Below are positions 25,938 through 33,854 of a stretch of DNA of 64,000 nucleotides, piece by piece. The stretch is from NCBI GenBank assembly GCA_046349215.1, contig JAXMCV010000004.1, forward strand, positions 372,001-436,000, in the 5' to 3' direction. A program made the translations under genes and the position numbers. The first letter of the stretch is position 1; every line of letters begins with the position of its first letter. Below the pieces are notes generated by a model. That model was not told where the DNA came from, searched no databases, and saw nothing but the letters and a program-made list of their open reading frames with translations. The stretch comes from JAJXWB01 sp046349215 (GTDB lineage: Bacteria; Pseudomonadota; Alphaproteobacteria; Rhizobiales; Beijerinckiaceae).

Positions 25938-26483
25938 TCACCATGTCAAGGCGACTTTGGGGTCCGCGAGCTTGTCCATGGAGTCGGCGGGCTTGCCGAG
26001 GCGATAGCCGAGTTTCTGGCCGAGGCGCGCCCCTCCCTCGTAGACGTCCTTGACGATGGCGCGATGGCAAGCGGCCCAGTAGAAGGCCAGCGCAGTCTCG
26101 TTGGCGCCGAACACCTCCTGCCGGTTGCCCGGCGCTAGAAAGTCTGCCGTCCATGTCGTCTTGTCGTCATTGCGGCTCAGCAGCGCCGGTTTGGTTTTCG
26201 AGCAATAGACGTAGCTCGTCTCTTCGTTGTCGAGCTTGCGCGGCGCCGGCCTGTCATAGCCCCGCGGGTGATGCGAGCTGAACCATTTCGTGTCGACCTT
26301 GAACAGCACGCCGTGCGGCGCTTCTCCGACAGCCTCGGCGCTCTCGATCGAAAACCAGGAGCAATAGTCCATGTGGCAGCGGCCCGGGACGATCTTGCCG
26401 GTGAGCGCGGCGAATTCCTGGGCGCGCAGGCCCTGCGACGAAACGACGACCAGAACAGCGACCGACATCAGCAAGCGCAGCAT
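25938..26483 (-). CDS. Secreted hypothetical protein
   Basis: A 181-residue protein with a clear signal peptide (MLRLLMSVAVLVVVSSQGLRA, cleaved near QEFA), four cysteines that could form disulfides (CHMDYC, YVYC, WAACH) and no recognised family. The ATG at 26483 follows a GGGGGGA stretch and is preferred to a TTG at 26501. It lies between the ClpP-like protein and proB in the same direction and is probably cotranscribed. Function is unknown; the export signal suggests the periplasm. Confidence 0.65.
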   Translation of the reverse strand: MLRLLMSVAVLVVVSSQGLRAQEFAALTGKIVPGRCHMDYCSWFSIESAEAVGEAPHGVLFKVDTKWFSSHHPRGYDRPAPRKLDNEETSYVYCSKTKPALLSRNDDKTTWTADFLAPGNRQEVFGANETALAFYWAACHRAIVKDVYEGGARLGQKLGYRLGKPADSMDKLADPKVALTW

Positions 26484-26515
26484 TTCATCCCCCCGATGCA
26501 ATACGACGGGAAAGG

Positions 26516-27643
26516 CTATTCCCCGCCGAGCGCCATGTCGTCGCGGTGGATCATCGCGGCGCGGCCGGAATAGCCGAGGATCGTCTCGATATCGCGCGAC
26601 GAACGGCCCATGATCTGCGCCGCTTCGCCCGCGTCATAGGCGATCAGGCCACGGCCGATCTCGCCCCCGGCCGGATTGCGGATCAGCACGCAATCGCCGC
26701 GGGAAAAGCCGCCGTCGATGCCGGCGACGCCGGCCGGCAGGAGGCTCGCGCCGCCGAGGATGGCCTTGGCCGCGCCCTCGTCGATGCGCACGACGCCCTT
26801 GGGTTCGAGCGAGCCGGCGATCCACTTCTTGCGCGCCGTGACGGGATTGGACGGCGTCAGGAACCAGGTGCACGGGCCGCCGTCTGCGATGCGTTTCAGC
26901 GGATGCTCGACACGTCCGTCTGATATCGCCATGTGCACGCCGGCCGTGGTGGCGATTTTCGCCGCCTCGATCTTCGTGCGCATGCCGCCGCGCGAGAACT
27001 CCGACGCCGCGCCGCCGGCCATCGCCTCGATCTCGGCCGTCACGCGCGGCACGACGGGAATGAGCTTCGCCGTCGGATCGGTCGCCGGCGGCGCCGTGTA
27101 GAGCCCGTCGACATCCGACAGCAGCACGAGGCAATCGGCGCTGGCCATCGCGGCGACGCGCGCGGCCAGCCGGTCGTTGTCGCCGTAGCGGATTTCCGTC
27201 GTCGCGACCGTGTCGTTCTCGTTGATGACCGGGGCGGCTCGCATTTCGAGCAGGCGTTCGATGGTGGCGCGGGCATTGAGATAGCGACGGCGCTCCTCCG
27301 TGTCCCACAGCGTGACCAGGATCTGTCCGGCGTTGATCCCGTGCGCGCCGAGCGCCTCGGCCCAGGTGCGGGCGAGCGCGATCTGCCCGATGGCGGCGGC
27401 GGCCTGCGAATCCTCGAGCCTCAGCGCGCCGGCGGGCAGGCCGAGCACGGCGCGGCCGAGCGCGATCGAGCCCGAGGAGACGACGAGAATGTCGGCGCCG
27501 CGTTTGTGATGGACGGCCAGATCGGAAACGAGCGCCTCGAGCCAGGCCCGCTTCAGGCCACCGGCCGCCTGGTCGACGAGCAGCGACGAGCCGACCTTCA
27601 CGACGATCCGGCGAAAGGACGAGAGTTGGGGCGTGTCGGTCAC
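26516..27643 (-). CDS. proB: Glutamate 5-kinase ProB
   Basis: A 375-residue proline biosynthesis enzyme: an amino-acid kinase domain (KVGSSLLVD, SSGSIALGR, INENDTV, GGMRTKIEAAKIA) followed by a PUA domain (about residues 275-360). The start is GTG at 27643, overlapping the vapC stop by 4 bases (GTGA), so proB translation may depend on reading of the toxin gene. Enzymes of this family are feedback-inhibited by proline. Confidence 0.95.
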   Translation of the reverse strand: MTDTPQLSSFRRIVVKVGSSLLVDQAAGGLKRAWLEALVSDLAVHHKRGADILVVSSGSIALGRAVLGLPAGALRLEDSQAAAAIGQIALARTWAEALGAHGINAGQILVTLWDTEERRRYLNARATIERLLEMRAAPVINENDTVATTEIRYGDNDRLAARVAAMASADCLVLLSDVDGLYTAPPATDPTAKLIPVVPRVTAEIEAMAGGAASEFSRGGMRTKIEAAKIATTAGVHMAISDGRVEHPLKRIADGGPCTWFLTPSNPVTARKKWIAGSLEPKGVVRIDEGAAKAILGGASLLPAGVAGIDGGFSRGDCVLIRNPAGGEIGRGLIAYDAGEAAQIMGRSSRDIETILGYSGRAAMIHRDDMALGGE

Positions 27644-28044
27644 TTCGTTCCTTGCGGCAAGGCTGCCTTGATATCGGTCAGCGCGAAATCGCCGCCCTTG
27701 TAGAGGAGCGGCGCGTTCGCGAGTTTCGCCACGGCATAGGCCATGCAGTCGCCCAAATTCAACTTCGCGGGATGCCTGCCGCGGCCATATCGGTCGAAGG
27801 CGTCGAAGGCGCTTTGGGCGTGACGGTCGGAAAAGGCCGCGATTTCGATCGTCGGACGCGACAGAATGAAACGAAGGGATCGCAGTCCGGGTTCGCCGCC
27901 GCGCGCCATGGTCGCCAGTTGCGCTTCAAGCACGGTCGGCGCGCCTATGATACAATCGTGGCCGGAGATCGCGGCAGCGAATTCCGGCTTCTGGGGCTCT
28001 TCCAGCACGATCGCCAACAGCGCTGAACTGTCGAGCGCGATCAT
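27640..28044 (-). CDS. vapC: VapC-type PIN-domain toxin (ribonuclease)
   Basis: A 134-residue PIN domain. Acidic metal ligands are visible: Asp5 in IALDSSALLAIV, a glutamate in PTVLEAQ, an aspartate in LNLGDCMAYAVAK and one in GGDFALTD. Such toxins cut tRNA or rRNA in a Mg-dependent way. The start overlaps the antitoxin stop by 4 bases (ATGA), the normal VapBC layout, and the stop overlaps the proB start by 4 bases. The pair sits inside a housekeeping operon between obg and proB. Confidence 0.88.
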   Translation of the reverse strand: MIALDSSALLAIVLEEPQKPEFAAAISGHDCIIGAPTVLEAQLATMARGGEPGLRSLRFILSRPTIEIAAFSDRHAQSAFDAFDRYGRGRHPAKLNLGDCMAYAVAKLANAPLLYKGGDFALTDIKAALPQGTK

Positions 28045-28316
28045 TTGGGCAGGCCGTTCTCGTCGTACATGTCCGAATGATCGGACGTCGCCCCCGGCTT
28101 GCGAAACGGCCGCGCGGCCTCGATCAGGCGATCCAATTCGGTGAGGAAGGCTTCCGCTTCTTCCTTCGTCACGTTCCTGCTGGGCAGCATGTTGCGCGCC
28201 GCATATTCGTCGAGTGCGTCCCTGACGATCTTGGTCGTGGTTTCGCCGAGATGCGCCGCGAGTCGATGCGCCGTTTCGTAGGCTTCGTCGCTGCGGATAT
28301 TGAGTTGCCGGGCCAT
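28041..28316 (-). CDS. vapB: VapB-type antitoxin (PSK-like transcription factor family)
   Basis: A 91-residue antitoxin: an N-terminal ribbon-helix-helix-like part (MARQLNIRSDEAYETAHRLA and TTKIVRDALDEYAARN) for DNA binding, and a C-terminal Pro/Asp-rich tail that would wrap the toxin. The ATG at 28316 lies inside one arm of a perfect 12-bp inverted repeat, and its ribosome binding site AGGAG is in the spacer, so binding by VapB would block both transcription and translation start. Cognate toxin is vapC. Confidence 0.86.
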   Translation of the reverse strand: MARQLNIRSDEAYETAHRLAAHLGETTTKIVRDALDEYAARNMLPSRNVTKEEAEAFLTELDRLIEAARPFRKPGATSDHSDMYDENGLPK

Positions 28317-28345
28317 GCTAGCAAATCTCCTGAATTTGCTAGCAT
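28315..28345. promoter_or_regulatory. Perfect 12-bp inverted repeat over the vapB start, likely VapBC operator
   Basis: ATGCTAGCAAAT (28315-28326) and ATTTGCTAGCAT (28334-28345) are perfect inverted copies separated by 7 bases, CTCCTGA. On the minus strand the spacer supplies AGGAG for vapB and the near arm includes its start codon. In RNA the same symmetry gives a hairpin with the ribosome binding site in the loop. Confidence 0.75.
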
Positions 28346-28364
28346 AGGCCCGAATGCGTCGCCT

Positions 28365-29435
28365 TCAAGGCCGCCATTCCGCTGCGGGCTCGGCCTGCGC
28401 CTTTTCGCGCGCCCGTTGTCCGATGATCGCGAGCACGGCCCGCAGCGCCTCCTTCATGCCGGCGCCGCTGGCCGAGGACAGGTGCAGGATCGGCCCGCGC
28501 TTCTCGCCCGCAGCCGGCTTCGGTCCGTAGCTCGTCACCGCGCGCCGCAGCTTTTCCGCCTGCTGCTTCAATGTCTCTTCGTCGACGGCGTCGACCTTCG
28601 ACAGCGCCACGATCTCGGGCTTCTCGACGAGCCCGCCGCCATAGGCCTCGAGTTCCTGCCGGACGATTCGGTAGGCCCGGCCGGCATGCTCGCCGGTCGC
28701 ATCGACCAGATGCAGGATGACGCCGCAGCGCTCGACATGGCCAAGGAACCGGTCGCCGAGCCCATGGCCCTCATGCGCGCCCTCGATCAGGCCGGGAATG
28801 TCGGCCATCACGAATTCGCGCCCGTCGATCCCGACCACGCCGAGATTCGGGCGCAGCGTCGTGAACGGGTAATCGGCGATCTTCGGCTTGGCGGCCGAGA
28901 CAGACGCCAGGAACGTCGACTTGCCGGCGTTCGGCAGGCCGACGAGCCCGGCGTCGGCGATCAGCTTCAGCCGCAGCCAGATCGTCATTTCCTCGCCCTG
29001 CTCGCCTGGATTGGCGCGGCGCGGCGCGCGATTGGTCGACGACTTGAAATGCGCGTTGCCGAAGCCGCCGTTGCCGCCCTTGGCGATGACCACGCGCTGG
29101 CCGATCTCGGTGAGGTCGGCGATCAGCGTCTCGTTGTCTTCCTCCAGCACCTGCGTGCCGGCCGGCACTTTCAGCACGGCGTCGGCGCCGCGCCCGCCCG
29201 CGCGATTTTTGCCCATGCCGTGATGACCGGTCTTGGCCTTGAAATGCTGCTGGTAGCGGTAGTCGACCAGCGTGTTCAGGCCTTCCACGCATTCGACCAC
29301 GACATCGCCGCCGCGCCCGCCGTCGCCGCCGTCAGGCCCGCCGAACTCGATGAATTTCTCGCGCCGGAACGAGACCGAGCCCGCGCCGCCGTCGCCGGAG
29401 CGGATATAGACGCGAGCCTGGTCGAGGAATTTCAT
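28365..29435 (-). CDS. obg: Obg/CgtA family GTPase
   Basis: A 356-residue ribosome-assembly GTPase. The glycine-rich Obg fold (residues 1-160, MKFLDQARVYIRSGDGG onward) is followed by the G domain: G1 GLPNAGKSTF, G3 DIPGL and G4-like ALSKVDAVD. The start is the ATG at 29435, matching the family N terminus. Its usual companions rplU, rpmA and proB are adjacent. Confidence 0.96.
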   Translation of the reverse strand: MKFLDQARVYIRSGDGGAGSVSFRREKFIEFGGPDGGDGGRGGDVVVECVEGLNTLVDYRYQQHFKAKTGHHGMGKNRAGGRGADAVLKVPAGTQVLEEDNETLIADLTEIGQRVVIAKGGNGGFGNAHFKSSTNRAPRRANPGEQGEEMTIWLRLKLIADAGLVGLPNAGKSTFLASVSAAKPKIADYPFTTLRPNLGVVGIDGREFVMADIPGLIEGAHEGHGLGDRFLGHVERCGVILHLVDATGEHAGRAYRIVRQELEAYGGGLVEKPEIVALSKVDAVDEETLKQQAEKLRRAVTSYGPKPAAGEKRGPILHLSSASGAGMKEALRAVLAIIGQRAREKAQAEPAAEWRP

Positions 29436-29445
29436 GGCTGACCTC

Positions 29446-30048
29446 TTACAGTCCGGCGCGGCAGTCCGAAAGGCCGCTCGCAACCGCGCCGAAGCGCGGG
29501 CGCGGCCGGACCAGTTCGAACTTCTGCGACGGCAGCGGCGCGGCGCGCGCCGGCGCAGGCGTCAGCCTCTCGCCGCAGGCGACGAAACCGGCCTTTTCAA
29601 GCACATGCCCGGAGCGCGGATTGAGCAGGGCGACGCTCGCCTCCACCCGCTCGATGTCGGTCGCCAGCCAGACCATGTCGAGCAACGCCTCGACCGCCTC
29701 CGTGGCGATGCCGGCTTCCCAATAGGGTTGGCCCAGCCAGTAGCCGAGTTCGACGCTGTCGCCTGCGCCCTCCAGCCCGATCATGCCGATCAGGCTCGCT
29801 GGCTTCTGCTTCAGCGCGATCGCCAGGACCAGCGCCTCGCCCGCCAGATTGGCCGAGCGCGCGCCGAACACGAAACCCTGCGCCGCGCCGGCCGGATAGG
29901 GATGGGGAATGCGCGCGGTGAAGCGCGCGACCTCTGCTTCACCGGCCAGCCGCTCGATGGCCGGCGCATCGGCAGCGCTCGGCCAGCGCAGCCACAGCCT
30001 CTGCGTCTCGATCCTGAAGACGTCGTCGCGGAAATAGTCGGGGAACAT
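29446..30048 (-). CDS. GNAT family N-acetyltransferase (RimJ/RimL type)
   Basis: A 200-residue acetyltransferase: IETQRLWLRWPSAADA is the typical N-terminal strand, and YWLGQPYWEAGIATEAVEAL the acetyl-CoA-binding motif A. It is placed between rpmA and obg, a conserved location in Hyphomicrobiales, 10 bases before obg. The substrate is not known; RimJ/RimL relatives acetylate protein N termini or small molecules. Confidence 0.87.
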   Translation of the reverse strand: MFPDYFRDDVFRIETQRLWLRWPSAADAPAIERLAGEAEVARFTARIPHPYPAGAAQGFVFGARSANLAGEALVLAIALKQKPASLIGMIGLEGAGDSVELGYWLGQPYWEAGIATEAVEALLDMVWLATDIERVEASVALLNPRSGHVLEKAGFVACGERLTPAPARAAPLPSQKFELVRPRPRFGAVASGLSDCRAGL

Positions 30049-30095
30049 GGGCCAGATCCTCTTTGGGCCCCGATTGCGGCGGCCCGGAAACGACG

Positions 30096-30121
30096 AAGGG
30101 GAAGCGACGCCGCTTCCCCTT
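30096..30121 (-). terminator. Strong hairpin downstream of rpmA
   Basis: AAGGGGAAGCG and CGCTTCCCCTT form a perfect 11-bp stem around ACGC, about 110 bases past the rpmA stop. A second small inverted repeat, GATCCT-TTGT-AGGATC, lies at 30126-30141. No clear U-tract follows, so it may be a processing or partial terminator before the GNAT gene. Confidence 0.4.
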
Positions 30122-30228
30122 GCCGATCCTTTGTAGGATCTGAGTCCCTGATGTGGCGGAGTTCTGGCTCCTTCAGGACCTCGTGCCGGGGCTTGGCGCC
30201 GGCGGGGGTCCTGAAATCAGTCCTCCGC

Positions 30229-30498
30229 CTATTCTGCGGCCTGGGCGGCCGGTACGACCGATACGGTGGATCGGCCCTTGCCCGTCGTTTTGAACGACAC
30301 GACGCCGTCGCAAAGGGCGAAAAGCGTATGGTCGGTGCCCATGCCGACGTTGCGGCCGGCATGCCACTTGGTGCCGCGCTGGCGAATGATGATGTTGCCG
30401 CCGACGACGCTCTCGCCGCCGAACTTCTTCACGCCGAGGCGCCGGCCTTCGGAGTCGCGACCGTTGCGGGACGAGCCGCCTGCCTTCTTGTGAGCCAT
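30229..30498 (-). CDS. rpmA: 50S ribosomal protein L27
   Basis: An 89-residue L27: MAHKKAGGSSRNGRDSEGRR is the conserved N terminus that reaches the peptidyl transferase centre, followed by RQRGTKWHAGRNVGMGTDHT. It starts 18 bases after rplU in the same operon. Confidence 0.98.
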   Translation of the reverse strand: MAHKKAGGSSRNGRDSEGRRLGVKKFGGESVVGGNIIIRQRGTKWHAGRNVGMGTDHTLFALCDGVVSFKTTGKGRSTVSVVPAAQAAE

Positions 30499-30516
30499 TG
30501 TTCCTGCTCCTCGCCC

Positions 30517-30813
30517 TTACGCGATTTCGACGATGCGCACGACCGTCAGGTCCTGACGGTGGCCGCGCTTGCGCTTCGAATTCTGGCGGCGGCGCTTCTT
30601 GAAGGCGATGACCTTCGGGCCGCGCGCATGGCTGACGATCTCGCCCGTGACTTTCACCTTGGGGGCGAAGTCGGCGGCGCCGTCCTTGCCGGTGAACAGC
30701 ACGTCCTCGAACGTGACCTTATCGCCGGGTTCTCCGGCGAGCGCCATGACGGTAATCTTGTCCTCGGCGGAGACGCGATACTGCTTCCCGCCGGTTTTGA
30801 TGACTGCGAACAT
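30517..30813 (-). CDS. rplU: 50S ribosomal protein L21
   Basis: A 98-residue L21: MFAVIKTGGKQYRV at the N terminus and KKRRRQNSKRKRGHRQ at the C terminus are diagnostic. The ATG at 30813 is the family start; the longer frame upstream is not used. It heads the rplU-rpmA operon, with a hairpin in its leader at 30930-30954. Confidence 0.97.
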   Translation of the reverse strand: MFAVIKTGGKQYRVSAEDKITVMALAGEPGDKVTFEDVLFTGKDGAADFAPKVKVTGEIVSHARGPKVIAFKKRRRQNSKRKRGHRQDLTVVRIVEIA

Positions 30814-30929
30814 CTTGTCCTCGTGTTCGATCCGATCTGATCGAGGTCTCGCGACCGCGCCGACCGGCTTCTTGGCAGTGGAACCGGGCTGCCCCTGCGG
30901 CCGGCGCAGCCCGGACGGGACGCGCAAAC

Positions 30930-30954
30930 CAAAAAGCGCGGGCTTCCCCGCGCT
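30930..30954 (-). terminator. Terminator-like hairpin in the rplU leader
   Basis: On the minus strand AGCGCGGG-GAAG-CCCGCGCT forms an 8-bp stem followed by TTTT, about 120 bases before rplU. It would stop minus-strand transcription entering from upstream (now the integrated element, reading antisense through tRNA-Ser), or act as an attenuator of the ribosomal protein operon if a promoter lies above it. Confidence 0.5.
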
Positions 30955-31109
30955 GCAAAGGCTCCGGGCTTGTATCCGCGAGCGGCCGGCCTGTCAACGA
31001 AAACCGGGGCCGTCCGGCGTTTATCGCGCGTTGAGGGCTTGGCGCCCCGCCCCGCCGATGCTATCTCGCGCACCCGACCATGCGGCCGTGGCCTCCACGG
31101 AAGCCTCGC

Positions 31110-31199
31110 GGAGAGGTGGCAGAGTGGTCGATCGCGCCGCACTCGAAATGCGGAGTACCGGCAACGGTACCGGGGGTTCGAATCCCTCCCTCTCCGCCA
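31110..31199 (+). tRNA. tRNA-Ser (anticodon CGA)
   Basis: Ninety bases including encoded CCA. The acceptor GGAGAGG pairs with CCTCTCC; the anticodon arm CCGCA-CTCGAAA-TGCGG puts CGA at positions 34-36; the long variable arm (TACCGGCAACGGTA) marks a class II serine tRNA; the T arm GGGGGTTCGAATCCCTC is intact. Its 3' end is the attachment site of the element to the right. Confidence 0.96.
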
Positions 31200-31200
31200 C
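31186..31200. repeat. Left attachment repeat (attL) at the tRNA-Ser 3' end
   Basis: CTCCCTCTCCGCCAC, the last 14 bases of the tRNA plus one, recurs identically at 41240-41254. The copy inside the tRNA keeps the gene functional after integration. Confidence 0.85.
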
Positions 31201-31254
31201 TTATTCTCGTTAGAGATTTGATTTTATTGTCGTTTGTTCCGATCGCTCGCGAGC

Positions 31255-31277
31255 GGTCCACAATCGGGTCCACAATC
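31255..31277. repeat. Tandem GGTCCACAATC repeats near attL
   Basis: GGTCCACAATC occurs at 31255-31265 and 31267-31277, 55 bases inside attL. A matching pair lies inside the right end at 41099-41121. Paired short direct repeats close to both ends are what arm-type integrase or Xis binding sites look like. Confidence 0.5.
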
Positions 31278-31330
31278 TGGAGTGGAATTCGGTCCTGCGG
31301 CTTCGCCTGTCGCCTCGACCAGCGTCCAGA

Positions 31331-31372
31331 CAAAAAGAAACCCCGCCGAGCTTGTTATCGCCGTGGCGGGGT
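31331..31372 (-). terminator. Intrinsic terminator after the PemK/MazF-like gene
   Basis: On the minus strand ACCCCGCC and GGCGGGGT form an 8-bp stem around 17 bases, followed by TTTCTTTTTG. It lies 56 bases past the toxin stop, where the leftward transcript of the element should end before tRNA-Ser. Confidence 0.65.
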
Positions 31373-31427
31373 CTGCCCCTCGCGGGGTCTTGAGGCTCGA
31401 CGAAGCAGGCTCCGCGAGCGAACACCC

Positions 31428-31871
31428 TCAATTTGAGGGCGGGTCCGTTAAAGTCAAGTGAGCGAGGCCTAGCCCGTGCAAGATACCGCCGGCCAGTGAC
31501 CGAAAAGACTCATCGGACAGGCGCGGATGCAGGTATTTCCGTTTTCCTGTCGCGGGGTCTCGCGCTGTGCGGAAAAGATCGAGCCTCTCGAAACTCACGG
31601 TCGCGATCATGTCGCATTTCGCCCACCAAACGCGTTGTGGAAACGGGTGTGGAAGCGGGTCAGGCAATTCCAGGCGCACGCAATAGGGAACGGGCTTTTG
31701 CGGCTCGGTCCCTGATAGCGGAACCACCGCACAGAGGCCGTCGCGATGCGGAAGCCGAGGCGAAATTACCACCGCTGGACGCCGCTTCACCATTTCCGGC
31801 TCTCGGAACCCTCCCATGGCGTAGTCGCAAAGCAGGACCGTACCCTTCGGAACGGCATATTGGATCGCCAT
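31428..31871 (-). CDS. PemK/MazF-like protein (possible endoribonuclease toxin)
   Basis: A 147-residue protein whose N-terminal part fits the PemK/MazF fold: GTVLLCDYAMGGFREPEMVK and RRPAVVISPRLPHRDG, then AVVPLSGTEP. The MazF KPRP-like turn is seen as VKRRPAVV. The ATG at 31871 is chosen because homology starts there. No antitoxin gene is recognisable directly upstream (291 bases without a gene), so it may be an orphan toxin, a regulator, or paired with an unrecognised partner. It is the leftmost gene of the element. Confidence 0.7.
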   Translation of the reverse strand: MAIQYAVPKGTVLLCDYAMGGFREPEMVKRRPAVVISPRLPHRDGLCAVVPLSGTEPQKPVPYCVRLELPDPLPHPFPQRVWWAKCDMIATVSFERLDLFRTARDPATGKRKYLHPRLSDESFRSLAGGILHGLGLAHLTLTDPPSN

Positions 31872-32162
31872 GAAGTTCGCTCTTGCGTGCCGCGACTCGA
31901 TTCGATGTGGCACAGCATACCGGGCGACGAGCGGAGGATGTAGCGACGACTGATTGTGTCACAAGCGTGCGTCGATCAATTCCAGCCAAGAGCATAAAGA
32001 CGCCTGAAAAGAACCCGTCACCGCGCCTCTGCGCCCCTCGCGGGTCCTGTTTTTCCCGAAGGGGGACCCGCTCGACGCGGGGGGCGTCTATCGGTACTGC
32101 TTCAGAATGCTTTCAGCCTTTTGCGCTCGGCTTGTCCGCGTGGAAGCCACCGCATTCTCGGC

Positions 32163-32843
32163 TCACGGTTTCGGCGTGTAGCCCCTCTTCGTCAGGGCCT
32201 CTTTAAGCAACTGCGCAGCCGAAACGATGTAGTTCGCTTTCGGATCGTTCAGCTTGACGCCGAACGTCCTGTCGATCTGCTTCACCAGCGCATCGACTTG
32301 CGCCTTTGATATAGACAGCTTGCTCATCCGGTTCTGCGCGTCTGGCTGCGGGTCGAGCAGCGACAGAAATGCCATCGGCGAACCCTCGAAAATGGCCTTG
32401 TCGATGAATTCCAAATCGCCGCGCAGCTTGGCGATCTGGCCCACCGCTGCGGAAACTTGCTTTTCAGAACCCGCAGTCGCGCCGGCCAGAGCCGTTTCGC
32501 AGACCTCGCCCATCGCGACCTGCGTAAGCCTCTTCCTGTCGAACAGTCCTGCGAACAGGCCTGGCATCTCCTTGAACTGGTCCGGTAGATCGAACGACAG
32601 GAAGCGCGAAATCTCGGACGAAATCTCCAGATCGTATTTCCGACTGCTGGCGATGCAGGTTGTCATCACGTCGAGCGGCGAGCCGCTGAGTTCGCTCTCG
32701 GCCTGCGATCTGATCCTTTCGTTTTCGCCCAGCGCACGGATGTAAGTCGTCACGAAATCGAACGCAGACGAGTTTTGCCCCGCAGCCGACGCGGGAGAGA
32801 GCAGCGCCACGAGGGCCGCCGCAAAAAGCAACAGCTTGCGCAT
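32163..32843 (-). CDS. Exported hypothetical protein of the element
   Basis: A 226-residue protein with a signal peptide (MRKLLLFAAALVALLSPASA, cleavage before AGQNSS) and a largely helical, acidic mature part. Two cysteines (TTCIASS and VCETAL) might pair. No family was recognised. It is expected in the periplasm or outer membrane. An exported protein encoded by a small mobile element could alter the host envelope, but nothing in the sequence proves this. Confidence 0.6.
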   Translation of the reverse strand: MRKLLLFAAALVALLSPASAAGQNSSAFDFVTTYIRALGENERIRSQAESELSGSPLDVMTTCIASSRKYDLEISSEISRFLSFDLPDQFKEMPGLFAGLFDRKRLTQVAMGEVCETALAGATAGSEKQVSAAVGQIAKLRGDLEFIDKAIFEGSPMAFLSLLDPQPDAQNRMSKLSISKAQVDALVKQIDRTFGVKLNDPKANYIVSAAQLLKEALTKRGYTPKP

Positions 32844-32904
32844 TCGTCAGCCTTCCCCGCCCCGCAGTATGGTGATCCTTTCAGCGATGTGGGGCGGGTG
32901 CAAG

Positions 32905-33156
32905 TCACGGGAGCGCGGACTTGAGATAGCGCATGAGGTCGGCAACTTGTCGTCTTTCAGCAATCGCGTCGCACGAAAACTCGCCGTGACGCCAGCGACC
33001 GTTTCCGTTGCCCTTCGGCGCTCCACCGCGCGCCCCGTGCATCCGGCAGACGGCGAACCCCCGAACGGCAGGGGACCGGCAGGGCGCGCCGGTGCGCTTG
33101 GAATGAGCCGTACAACGCGGGGCCAAGTGCATGAGGTTGACGGGGCTTAATTCCAT
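32905..33156 (-). CDS. Small cysteine/histidine protein, HGG-motif type
   Basis: An 83-residue protein with C-x10-C-x10-C-x2-H spacing (CTAHSKRTGAPC, AVCRMHGARGGAPKGN), a pattern seen in many alphaproteobacterial prophage and island proteins and probably a zinc-binding site. Its ATG overlaps the stop of the gene before it (TGATG), so it is translationally coupled. Function is unknown; similar proteins often lie near terminase or replication genes. Confidence 0.65.
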   Translation of the reverse strand: MELSPVNLMHLAPRCTAHSKRTGAPCRSPAVRGFAVCRMHGARGGAPKGNGNGRWRHGEFSCDAIAERRQVADLMRYLKSALP

Positions 33157-33848
33157 CAGCCCTCCCCCTCCCTGCGTCGCGGCGTCGCCAGAACATCGCC
33201 GACGATCGCTTGACCGCCATCGCTCACGTTGACGTGCTGGACTGTGACGCGCTGCTCACCGCCTGTCCGATATCGCTTGAGGGCTTCAACCTGGGTGGCA
33301 AAGGTGCGCATCAGCTTATTGATGGCGTTCGACGCGCTGTCTTGCTGCGGAATGTTGTCGACGTGATTGAGGCGGCGAGCGAAGGTCATCGTCAGCATGT
33401 GCGCCGCCGCCATCTGCGTCGCCAGCATCGTTTCGACCTCGTCTTGCGGCTGGACTCCCTTGATCGCGGCCAGCATGAAATTCGAGGATTGTTCGTCGAG
33501 GTCCTTGCCCTTCCCGGTGGCGTTGACGATCTGCGATATCAGGCCCCTTACGAAATCGTTGTCTGGCGCGCCCAGCGCGTTCGCGAGTAGCGCCCCGCCG
33601 CGATTGGGGTCCGGGTGCGTGTTGTCGACCGTGATGGCCCCCTTGTCATCCTTTCCGAACTTCAGTGAGGGGGCTGGAACGCGGGACTTTCGCTTTTCGG
33701 CGTAGGCGGCGAGCGCCTCATCCTCTCGCGCGACAAGGGCCGGCGACAGAGTTTCCTTCACGACCGGGAGGGTCTGACGCGCGGCTTTTCGTTGTGGTTT
33801 CTGCTTTCCGGCAGCAGGCGACGGATGCCGCACGATGTGTTTGGCCAT
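33156..33848 (-). CDS. Hypothetical protein, prophage-associated type
   Basis: A 230-residue protein with a basic N terminus (GKQKPQRKAARQ) and a conserved C-terminal strand motif VTVQHVNVSDGGQAIVGDV that I associate with uncharacterised proteins encoded next to the HGG-motif protein in Hyphomicrobiales prophages and islands. The central part (NFMLAAIKGVQPQDEVETML and TQMAAAHMLTMTFARRLNHV) is helical. No enzymatic motif is visible. It lies 6 bases after the PAPS-reductase-like gene. Confidence 0.62.
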   Translation of the reverse strand: MAKHIVRHPSPAAGKQKPQRKAARQTLPVVKETLSPALVAREDEALAAYAEKRKSRVPAPSLKFGKDDKGAITVDNTHPDPNRGGALLANALGAPDNDFVRGLISQIVNATGKGKDLDEQSSNFMLAAIKGVQPQDEVETMLATQMAAAHMLTMTFARRLNHVDNIPQQDSASNAINKLMRTFATQVEALKRYRTGGEQRVTVQHVNVSDGGQAIVGDVLATPRRREGEG

Positions 33849-33854
33849 GATCGA

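Noticed and set aside
31061..31333. Small minus-strand frame across tRNA-Ser
   Set aside because: It reads antisense through the tRNA and the attachment site; such hypothetical frames over tRNA genes are a common false annotation.
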